64,000 bases of DNA from Tupaia tana (Eukaryota; Chordata; Mammalia; Scandentia; Tupaiidae), in assembly GCA_026018925.1 (NCBI GenBank), contig JAKSZU010000013.1, positions 82,732,291-82,796,290 of the forward strand, written 5' to 3'. The notes beneath the pieces are model-generated. The model was not told where the DNA came from. It did no database searches and saw nothing but the letters and a program-made list of their open reading frames with translations. The position numbers and the translations under genes are program-made. How positions within the stretch are numbered: position 1 is the stretch's first letter; the number at the start of each line of letters is the position of its first letter. Below are positions 55,429 through 64,000 of this stretch, piece by piece.

Positions 55429-55697
55429 TTTTTTTTTTTTTTTTTGGAGAGATTTTTGCTATAGGGCGCGTGCGCTCGCCAGACAGACAGAGAGAGACAG
55501 AGAGACAGAAAGCGAGAAATCACCCCCCAGGGGAGATGGTCATGCCGCAATCCCTTCTCCTCCATTCTCCTCTCGGGATCTTGGGCACGCACGCACACGT
55601 GCCCAGTGTGAGTTTAAGCCACCGGGTCCGGGACGCGAACCCCGGTCGACTACGTGGGAGTCCAGCGACATAGCCATTACGCTAACTGCTGGTTCCC
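55429..55697 (-). mobile_element. tRNA-derived SINE, long type (young)
   Basis: GGCGCGTGCGCTCGCCAGAC intact and TAACTGCTGGTTCC end. The perfect TSD cctattagggttttt is at 55414-55428 and 55698-55712. Confidence 0.97.
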
Positions 55698-55877
55698 CCT
55701 ATTAGGGTTTTTACACTGCATTCTACCCCCCCCCCCCCCAGCTTCTGCGAGTTCATGGGCATGAGCTGTTCACTGTGTTCAGAGAAGTCTCCAGATGTGA
55801 ACCTGGAACTTTGTGAGTCAGCCTCACAAAGGGTTGTATTACCACAGTGCCACCACTTGGCCCTGTGTGTATGTACG

Positions 55878-56132
55878 TATAATTTCCAGAGGATAGGTGT
55901 GCTTGCTAGAGAGAGAGAGAGTTTAAGAGAGAGAAAAGAGACAGAGAGGAAGAAGCACTAATGGGGTGGGGTCACACCACAGTCCCTTATCTTCCATTTC
56001 TCCATCCTGTTGGAATTTGGGGCACACATGGACCTGTGCCCAGCATGTTTTTTAAGCTGCCAAAATCAGGATTTGAACCACAGTTGGCCATGTGGGATCT
56101 CATTTCTTAACCATTAAGCTATGGAGCCACCC
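55878..56132 (-). mobile_element. tRNA-derived SINE, older relative
   Basis: GAGGATAGGTGTGCTTGCTA start, TTTAAGCTGCCAAAATCAGG with ATTTGAACCACAGTTGGCCA, and AGCTATGGAGCCACCC end. Confidence 0.75.
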
Positions 56133-56272
56133 TTTTCCTCCTTTTTCAAACTTTTCAACAATAACCTTACTTTTATTCTGTATACTTTAAAATACCATTT
56201 ACTGTTTGGTTATTGATATTATTGATTAAATTACTTTTATTTGAGATATTTAAATATATTTTATTATTTATT

Positions 56273-56538
56273 TATTTTATTTTTTGGAGAGATTTTCACT
56301 ATAGGGTGCGTGCGCTTGCCAGACAGAGAGAGAGAGACATAGAGATAGAAAGTGAGAAATCACCCCCCAGGGGGGATGGCCACGCCGCAATCCCTTCTCC
56401 TCCATTCTCCTCTCGGGATCTTGGGCACGCACGTACACGCGCCTGGCGTGAGTTCTAAGCCACCGGGTCCAGGACGCCAACCATGGTCAACTACGTGGGA
56501 ATCCAGCGACATAGCCATTACGCTAACTGCTGGTTCCC
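56273..56538 (-). mobile_element. tRNA-derived SINE, long type (young)
   Basis: TTGGAGAGATTTTCACTATA start and TAACTGCTGGTTCC end. A perfect 22-bp TSD (starting taaatatatt) is at 56251-56272 and 56539-56560. Confidence 0.96.
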
Positions 56539-56564
56539 TAAATATATTTTATTATTTATTAAAA

Positions 56565-56760
56565 AGGTTTTTTGTTTGTTTAAGACAAAGTCTAGCTATG
56601 TCAAGATTCTACTGCCTCTGCCTCCCAAGTAGCTGGGGCTACAGGTGCATGCCACTGTCTGACTTCTAGGGGGGACTGAGATTTGAACCGAAACCTCCCA
56701 CATGGCCTGACTGCTGAGTAGCAGCATCAACCAATATACACTACTGAAGCTGGGCTCAAA
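56565..56760 (-). mobile_element. Composite tRNA + 7SL SINE
   Basis: On the minus strand: a tRNA-like part ending GGTTTCGGTTCAAATCTCAG, followed by a 7SL/Alu-monomer-like part (GCACCTGTAGCCCCAGCTAC, then TTGGGAGGCAGAGGCAG), ending in an A-rich AAACAAACAAAAAACC tail. This order is that of tree-shrew Tu type II SINEs. Confidence 0.7.
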
Positions 56761-56960
56761 ATTACTTCTTGATACTAACATTAATGTTTGTTTGGAAAAG
56801 GAAACAGATTAAAGATTGTTTGCTTTTTAAGGAACTCTGTTACACTTTTTTCAAGAAAATGAAAATAAAGAGTAAGTTATGGTCTCATTTGACTTAATTC
56901 ACGATGGAAACTCCATCTATCTTCAGATGATTTCAGTTTCTGTTTCTGTACTCGTTTTTA

Positions 56961-57243
56961 TTTTTTTTAATTTTTTTATTTTTGGAGAGGTTTTTTTTTT
57001 TTTCGCTATAGGGCGCGTGCGCTCGCCAGACAGACAGAGAGAGACATAGAGACAGAAAGCGAGAAATCAACCCCCAAGGGGGATGGTCACGCCGCAATCC
57101 CTTCTCCTCCATTCTCCTCTCAGGATCTTGGGCACGCACACACACGCGCCCGGCGTGAGTTATAAGCCACCGGGTCCGAGACGCGAACCGCGGTCGACTA
57201 CGTGGGAGTCCAGCGACATAGCCATTACGCTAACTGCTGGTTG
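56961..57243 (-). mobile_element. tRNA-derived SINE, long type (young)
   Basis: CGCTATAGGGCGCGTGCGCT intact and TAACTGCTGGTTGC end. TSD ctgtactcgttttt / ctgtactcattttt. Confidence 0.96.
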
Positions 57244-57249
57244 CCTGTA

Positions 57250-57977
57250 CTCATTTTTGAAACAAGCTCTGATAAGCCATATTTAGCCTACATACAGCTC
57301 TTAGTTATACACTTAGGTCCAATAAACTTTACAATGGTGATTATAATTTCAGTCTTCTGTGTCACCTAAACCTTTACCCACATAGAGTTGAAATCTGCGT
57401 TCTGCCTATGGCTGTGCTATCCAATCAGTATGAGTCAAGTTTGCAGAACTCTTTATGCCCAAGTTGTTTGCCCAAATATGATGATAAACTGATGCTTTCA
57501 AGAATCTTAAATTACTCTTATGTGCTCTTTCAATGGAGGAAAAGAAAATATCAGGTTATGCAGTATTAGAATAATTACATCTAAGTCATTCTTATTTTGT
57601 CACTCCCTTACTGGTGAAAGATGGTAATGAGTTTTGGAAGAATATGTAATATCTGATCAGTCTGTCACTTTATACTAATGAAGAGTAAGGAAACAAATAT
57701 AATTGGGTACCTAATTTAATACTGCTTAGATGCTAATTTATTCATTAAACAAAATAAGTAAATGATGACGTAGGTAGGCTCATAAACTTACTAAGTTCAT
57801 ACAGCTACAAGAGTTGGGACCTAACTTTGGGTTATCATATTCTCACACCTAGATCTTTTCCATGATACCATTCTGCCTCTGTCTCTCTCTCTTTTTACGA
57901 TAAGGTAGTTTAGATTATAATTTGTGGGTATCCTATAGAAACTACATTGCAGTGTCACCAGTACAAAGTATGTGATC
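57250..57977. other. Intron sequence, no feature recognised
   Basis: Nothing assigned. Confidence 0.4.
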
Positions 57978-57992
57978 ATCAGCAAAGATTCT

Positions 57993-58056
57993 TTTTTTTT
58001 AGTCACTTTATTTAACTTTATTTATTTATTTTAATTTGCCTGGAGAGAGACAGAGT

Positions 58057-58087
<31 letters not shown>

Positions 58088-58170
58088 CAAGTCACCAGGT
58101 CCAAGACTCAAACTGCAGTTGACCATGTGGGAGTCTGGAGCTCTTAACCACCATGTCCCATGTTGGCCCC
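57993..58170 (-). mobile_element. tRNA-derived SINE, short type
   Basis: TTTAATTTGCCTGGAGAGAG start, a GAGAGA tract and TGTTGGCCCC end. The perfect TSD atcagcaaagattct is at 57978-57992 and 58171-58185. Confidence 0.94.
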
Positions 58171-58189
58171 ATCAGCAAAGATTCTGAAG

Positions 58190-58590
58190 TCACTGGTTAC
58201 CAAAAGTTTTTCCTCAGGCTTATTTTAGTTCTATAAAGAATTAGCCATGAGAGAGAGGTTGGACTTCCTCCATGCTAGCAAGTAATACTTATGAAATCTA
58301 TAGGAGACAGACAGAGAGGTCAAGAACATGATGATAAAACAATAGAAGAGAGATGCCCAGCACCCTCTCTGAAGTCAGAATCATGATACGAGCAGAAGAG
58401 GCCTCAAAATAGACACCCGCTACTGTCCCCAGGAGCCGAGTACAGTTTCCAGTCAGGGTCTGGAGCAATTCATTGTTTGGGATAAGCTCAGTTCTTTGTA
58501 TAAGGATCAAACTAAAAATAGATTCCTAGGTGGCTTCCATTTTAGAGGATCCACAGAAAGGTATACGAAGACAATAGGCAAAGAGAATCA
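58190..58590. other. Intron sequence, no feature recognised
   Basis: Nothing assigned upstream of the candidate pseudogene. Confidence 0.4.
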
Positions 58591-59045
58591 TTTTATTATT
58601 AAAAATCAGTTACGCTGTGTGCGAGTGCCCAGATTTCGCCATCCCTGGACTTCGGCTGTGCTCTGGGTAGAAGTTGCACTTACTGAGGCTCCTGATGTTT
58701 TACAGGACCATTTATATCCTTTGCACTCTTTTCACTATGTGTCATTATTTTCATGGGTCCTTTGATGTTGGCAGCATCTTTCCTTGGCTGAAGTTCATAG
58801 ACAGAGCCTTAGATATCCCTGAGTTATAAGGATTCATTGTGCCATCTATAAAACTCCGCCTTTATTTCGCGGGCCCGGCTGCTTTGAGGCAGAAGCATCT
58901 GTCTCCAGAACCTTCTTTATTCCTCAAAGTCTCTTGAGAACACAAGAATTTTGTTTTGTAATTTGGCAGCACTTTGTAAGGCCTCCGACCCCTGATCCTC
59001 GGGAAAATCTCCTTCAACTACTTCTTCGTGGAAAGTCACAGCAAA
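58590..59045 (-). pseudogene. Probable processed-pseudogene fragment, parent gene not recognised
   Basis: On the minus strand a frame from 59042 to a stop at 58680-58682 reads like protein. It starts AVTFHEEVVEGDFPEDQGSE and continues to AAKLQNKILVFSRDFEE. Near the end are RKDAANIKGPMKIMTHSEKS and DINGPVKHQEPQ. Internal stops (one at 58917-58919, two more further on) break it. About 85 bp downstream AATAAAATGA could be the old poly(A) signal. The mild base composition and charged residues suggest a decayed coding sequence rather than chance. I do not recognise the protein. Confidence 0.5.
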
Positions 59046-59049
59046 GCAG

Positions 59050-59570
59050 TTTTATAAGTTAATGGAAGATTACCACGAAATACATAGTTTTTTCAATAAG
59101 TGAATTTAAAGAGTGCAGTTTCAACACTTATTATACAGAACCTGCAACATCCCTTAGTCCAACCTGAGATTCTGGTTTTCCACTCACTTATTTTTTCATT
59201 AAGTATTCTTAAAGGCCTACAGTGTGCCAGAGTCACTTCCTTAAGTACCCAGAAAAGATGCCTGTGCACTTACCCTTTGGGTTCTGCCATCACTTTTCCT
59301 CCAACAAACTCCCTGAGGGATCACAGGCTCCCTTTACACCCAGAGTGGTTGATTAAAGAAAGGGTGATTGGTTCTACAGGAAGAATGGGAAGCGAGGAAA
59401 GGTTTCACAGATGAAAGAGCTCTTGAAGGGCGTCAGGAGAAGAGAAGTAGCAGAGAAATCATTGAAGGCAGGAAAGGGGCGTGGGCAGAGAAATGGGAGT
59501 GTGACATAGTAGGCACAGCCTGGGAGTGCCTGGAAAAGGAAACAGTGCTCGCTAGGATCTGGTGTGTTTT
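59050..59570. other. Intron sequence, no feature recognised
   Basis: Nothing assigned. Confidence 0.4.
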
Positions 59571-59618
<48 letters not shown>

Positions 59619-59892
59619 TTTTTTTTTTTTTTTTTTTTTTTAGAGGTTTTTGCTATAGGGCGCGTGCACTCGCCAGAAAGAGAGAGACAGAGAGTCAGAA
59701 AGCGAGAAATCACCCCCCCCCCCCCCGGGGGACGCCACGCTGCAATCCCTTCTCCTCCATTCTCCTCTCGGGATCTTGGGCACACACGCACACACACACC
59801 TGGTGTGAGTTCAAGCCACTGGGTCCAGGACTCAAACTGTGTTAACTACATGGGAGTCCAGCGACATAGCCATTACGCTAACTGCTGGTCCC
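59571..59892 (-). mobile_element. tRNA-derived SINE, long type, with (TTTC)n tail
   Basis: A (TTTC)n tract at 59571-59618, T-run, TAGAGGTTTTTGCTATAGGG and TAACTGCTGGTCCC. TSD ggatctggtgtgtt on both sides. Confidence 0.95.
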
Positions 59893-59899
59893 GGATCTG

Positions 59900-61650
59900 G
59901 TGTGTTCTTTAACAGGGTTACTGCGATGGTCGATAGGTGAAGACATGTCAGGCAAAGATTACAACACATAGTTGTGTGACATTGTAAGAAATTCATATTT
60001 GGTCTCTCTCCCTGGGTCCTGACACAGAGCTCCTAAAGCCCTTGTGATTTCCTGAGTGATAAGGGTACCAGGGCTTTGATGACCAGATGCCCATTCCATG
60101 AGGATCAGGATAGAGGTTTATTAACAATAAACTGCACCAGTCTTTCACTAAATGCTAAAAAGGGATGTACTTTCCAAATGACACCAAAAGAGGAACTGCT
60201 AGCTATTGCCTGGATGGCATTATCATGTTAGAAGTCTGAATGTGCATTGAGATTTACAGGGGACGTATTTTGCACACTTATTTTACTAAGAACCATTTAG
60301 AAAGTGATAAACTTCTGCACAGAGGAGGAGATATGCCCTATAAACATCGATAATCAAAGCAGAAAACGACTGGAACGGAGGCTAATCCAAAATGATGAAA
60401 TATTTATTTAAATTCTGTGTGACTGTGTTATTCCCATTCAAGAAACATTGAAGATACTCTTGCAGACGTGGATTAAAAAGCAGGCCATGCATATGTTGTT
60501 TTACTCTAATTCCAAGGAAAGATGGCCCATCAATATCACAGTAATGCCTTAGAAGAACACATCTTAGGGTGAATTGGCTGCAACGCATTAGCATGTTTCT
60601 AGAGTAATAACCAAGGATCCTTTGAAAATGGGCAGAGTAATTTTCAGATGAACTCTTCAGTGATTTGATTCACATACTGAATGGAAGCTTATTAATCCAC
60701 ACGTGCCAGGGAAGCTTTATGAGAGTCCTGAGTGGGTTATTAAGCACTTTCCTTTTTAGAAAAAGAGCCTTAAAAGAGTAGCTAATGAGATTTAAGCAGA
60801 CACTACTTAAGCAGACAGAATTTAATAAGAACCATAGAAAGCATACATTTGCATCCATAATTAATTGTTTTCAATTAATAGCAGTAATCAAAGATTTTAT
60901 CTTCACATATCCAATAATTGCATGTTGTATAAACTTGAGAAGAACCAAAGGGAAAATTTTGATTAGGATTTTAGGATGTTGATGACCCTCTTTCCCTCTC
61001 AGTTTCTCACAAAGGAGTGCAAACATAAGAGGAAGATAAAAATGAGAGATAAATGGCCACTTACATATCTAGGCAAACAACTGAGAGGAGAGAAGTAGAA
61101 GAGGAATTCTTTCAGGGCAGATAAAAGGGTTTTGATAAAAAGTTTAAAAAAGAAAAAGTTTCACTGAGAGATGTATTTGGAAGGCCAAGTTAATGCAGAC
61201 AACAGAAACGAAGATTACGCTCCTTTCCCTCCCTGGCATTGATCACACTCATCCAGCCTTCTAAAATCTCTGCTTTTTCATCCTTAACTTGGGAATCGAT
61301 TTTTCTTGTAATTGAAGGAAAGGTCCGTGGGCAGCACAATGGCAGTGTAAGGGAAGAACAGTGAGACAGAAGCGAGAATGAATGCATATCTGCACAGTAA
61401 GCAGGCTCAGGCTGCAGGCATGGCATGCAGTGCAGCAGCAGGTGTCAGGCAGCCCCAAGAAGGAACACAAGAGTTGAGAGGAACTGGGAAACAAATGTTA
61501 ACCCTCTATAGGACAACAACATCTTAGGAAGTGGAAGGAGACAGCCAGACAGGTCACATTCCACAGAAGCCATGGCCTGAACACAGATGCTATCCTTGAA
61601 CAGAACAAGACACAGTACATGTTGACCTGTGCCAATCAACCCCCCAAGTG
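59900..61650. other. Intron sequence, no feature recognised
   Basis: The longest stretch in the window free of the common SINEs. I see no exon, CCP signature or assignable repeat. Short open frames at 60382-60594 and 61190-61639 lack domain character. Confidence 0.45.
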
Positions 61651-61659
61651 AAAAAATAG

Positions 61660-61710
61660 GGAAGGAAGGAAGGAAGGAAGGAAGGAAGAAAGGAAGGAAG
61701 GAAGAAAGAG
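61660..61710. repeat. (GGAA)n microsatellite
   Basis: About twelve GGAA/GAAA units. Confidence 0.95.
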
Positions 61711-61856
61711 AGACGAACCAACTTCTAGTTCTTGCTATAACATAGTCTGAAAACCCTCTCTATGTAATACTTATGAAGAATTACCAAAATTATGTCAAAT
61801 GAATGGCTGAGTAGACAGAAAAGGAAATCTTCATATGTCAGAATAAAGAGGAAATT

Positions 61857-62099
61857 TTTTTTTAAGAGAGATTTTTGTTATCAGGCATGTGTGCTTGCAA
61901 GAGACAGAGAGACAGAGTGAAAAATCACCCCCTAGAGGCGATAGCTACACTGCAATCCCTTCTCCAGTCTCCTCTCGGGATTTCAGGCATGCACACACAC
62001 TTGCCCAGTGTGAGTTTGAAGCCGCCATGTATAGGAGTTGAACTGTGGTTGACCGTGTCAGAGTCCAGTGATGTAACCATTTCGCCATCTGCTGGCCCC
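61857..62099 (-). mobile_element. tRNA-derived SINE, long type
   Basis: GAGAGATTTTTGTTATCAGG start and CATCTGCTGGCCCC end. The TSD aagaggaaatt is at 61846-61856 and 62100-62110. Confidence 0.93.
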
Positions 62100-62110
62100 A
62101 AGAGGAAATT

Positions 62111-62835
62111 GAACACAGAAGAGTAAGCCTGTAATGAGTGCTATGATTAACCTTGGGATAGACAAGAAAGAGGAGAGAGGATAGGAAATGTTTCCTTGGG
62201 GTTGAAATAAGAAGAGTTATCCAAGTCTCTGGCATAAATTTATGTCCTAAAAGGACATTCACTGGAAGTACGAACTAGAAAGTTCTACCCATCAGTCCAT
62301 TGAGATGACTGGTGAGATCTCTTTGGGCTCTGGGTGAAAAACAAAGTCCCTGCTAAGGTATCAGCCCCCAAGTCTGTACTCATACAGATTTGAGGTTAGA
62401 CTTTATATCACTCTCTTTGTATAGGGAATCTTCAAACTGATATATTAATATAAAATTAGGCTCTTTGTTGGTGATTCTCTTGGTACAAAAAATAATTCAC
62501 ATGCTCAGACTGTAAGGAGTTGTCATAAATGAAACGAGCCCCATTTACCGAAAGGACATACTCTAGAAGCACAAAACATGCACACCCATGTTTTCCGTCA
62601 TGAATGGGTCGGCAGACCAAACAAATGGCAAGATTACTGCACCAATAAATGAGATCATGGAAAAAAAATTGCCTAAAATAAAATCTAAAAAGTAATAGAA
62701 ATAAGTGTGTTGAAATTCTTAAGAACAAGACTAAAAATACTATAAAAATATTTTTTAAAAATAGAAACTCTAGAAATAACATAAAAAAGAAAAGAATTTC
62801 AAAATCAATGGACACTTGCAGAAGTAGACCATGAA
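62111..62835. other. Intron sequence, no feature recognised
   Basis: Nothing assigned; the right half is A-rich. Confidence 0.4.
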
Positions 62836-63050
62836 GGGACTGGGTGGTGGTGCAGTGGTAAAACGGGATGGTCTGTGAGGCAATCCCATGTGGGAAGGTT
62901 CCCAGTTCAAGTCTGGAGGCTTCCTTGGGTATGCTAGGCACATACTTGCCCATAGTACTGGGCTAGCTGACGGCTAGGGATGGATCACAGCATCGGGAAC
63001 CATATTTGGGAGTACTCTCTCTGTCTCTCTCACTCATGGAATAAATAAAT
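62836..63050 (+). mobile_element. tRNA-derived SINE of a different type
   Basis: GGGACTGGGTGGTGGTGCAG head, CCCAGTTCAAGTCTGGAGGC B-box region, a body unlike the other SINEs, TCTCTCTGTCTCTCTCACTC and an AATAAATAAATGG tail. Only this copy was seen. Confidence 0.7.
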
Positions 63051-63120
63051 GGATAACCTCTCTAAAATTTTTGTTTTAGAAAAAGAAAACTGTTGCCTAA
63101 TAGCTATTAATTTTTATCTT

Positions 63121-63368
63121 TTTTTTTTTTCCCAGAGAGATTTCTACTACAGGGTATGTGCATTTGAGAGAGAGACAGAGATACAAAGTGAGAAATCACT
63201 CCCCAGGGGGATGGCCATGTCACAATCCCTTCTCTATTCTTCGCTCTGGATTTTGGGCATGAACGCACACGTGCCTGTTGTGAATTTTAAGCCACAGAGT
63301 CTAGGACTCGAACCACAGTCAACGACATGGGAGTCCAGCAATGTAACTGCTATGCCATCTGCTGGTCC
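63121..63368 (-). mobile_element. tRNA-derived SINE, long type
   Basis: GAGAGATTTCTACTACAGGG start and CATCTGCTGGTCC end. A long TSD containing ttattaatttttatcttt, nearly perfect, lies on both sides. Confidence 0.93.
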
Positions 63369-63389
63369 TAGTTATTAATTTTTATCTTT

Positions 63390-64000
63390 TAGATAAAATG
63401 TATAGGTAGTAATGATTTGTGATTATGTGTACTTTATATTATTAATTAGCTGTGATAGTTTCCTCCTACATTACTGAAATGTCACTTTATGTAACAATAA
63501 TAATACAGAAATAATGAAATCATAGTTACACAGTACTTCATGTATATATATAAAGCCCTTTCATAAAAATGGTTTCATGCCCTTTAACAGCTATGTGTTT
63601 TAGCTGGGCAGATTTTGTTTCCTTCTTTTCAATAACAAAGAAAGCTCCCATGCGCTAGCCACTTGCATAGTCCAGATGGGTTCTATAAGATAATTTGGCC
63701 TAAAACCTTCATGTCTTAGCTCTCAGGTGGGAGTACAATTTCTCCTGGCAAAATATTTATAAAAGTGAACACAGAGATCATTTCCAGAGAAGCGCTTTGA
63801 ATAATGTAAAAATCCTCTTCAAAGGAATGGATTTGTTGAAATTTTCATATTTACTGCTTCCTCAAGTAAGTCACTTTTAGATGTAGATGACTTAAGATTA
63901 GACAGACAAAAAATATTTTATATATACCGACACTTTTAAATTGATATATTATAATAAAAATATATACTTATACAAAGATTAAAATCTGGGAAGAAATGAA
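63390..64000. other. Intron sequence to the end of the window
   Basis: A/T-rich; no exon or assignable repeat. Confidence 0.4.

Noticed and set aside
60382..61639. Minus-strand frames of 60-80 codons as missing SVEP1 exons
   Set aside because: They lack CCP or EGF cysteine patterns and splice sites of matching phase.
62456..62953. A 165-codon minus-strand frame
   Set aside because: Its first part is the complement of the SINE at 62836 and the rest is low-complexity Phe/Leu text from A-rich DNA.

Overview
The window is nuclear DNA from a placental mammal. It holds the 3' end of SVEP1 (polydom), on the minus strand, inside a very repeat-rich landscape. Twelve exons run from 55280 down to a stop codon at 754-756. 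Every junction is GT-AG and all reading phases join, with one exception described below. They encode the C-terminal complement-control-protein (CCP/sushi) array, three EGF-like modules and a short basic tail ending RKRRTGF. The protein is a secreted matrix/adhesion protein that binds integrin alpha9beta1, and the binding motif EDDMMEVPY is encoded at 51884-51910. The first two thirds of the gene lie beyond 64000. I found no exon between 55281 and 64000.

Layout along the + strand: 3'UTR and tiny last exon (1-775); three EGF exons (4248-4341, 9365-9460, 12107-12202); single-CCP exons (15059-15229, 21513-21689, 24019-24192); a 64-bp exon (28302-28365); further CCP exons (37412-37567, 45894-46119); a giant 2.77-kb exon with about fifteen CCPs (50394-53166); and a 673-bp multi-CCP exon (54608-55280). 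The giant exon has a one-base deletion near 52685-52686 that breaks the frame. Either this chromosome or assembly has an error there, or it is a truncating allele.

The introns are packed with about 65 copies of lineage-specific tRNA-derived SINEs. There are a long type of about 255 bp, a short type of about 170 bp and older relatives, many with clear target-site duplications (TSDs). Other repeats are old L1, L2, MIR, MER5-like and MaLR-like elements, two families of small inverted-repeat DNA transposons, a decayed class-I-like endogenous retrovirus gag/protease fragment (about 38100-40640), a processed pseudogene of histone H3.3 (H3-3A, about 28435-29715), and a probable second pseudogene (58680-59042).

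Species: the dominant tRNA SINE, one tRNA+7SL composite SINE and 7SL-head fragments argue for Euarchontoglires. They fit a tree shrew (Tupaia) best, because its Tu SINEs include tRNA-only and tRNA/7SL types. This is an inference; I could not compare with a repeat library. I saw no new multigene system. The most interesting items are the SVEP1 frameshift, three insertions without A-tails (one a 7SL/tRNA-Thr chimera), the 80-bp mariner-like palindromes, and an unassigned repeat near 8612 and 16048.
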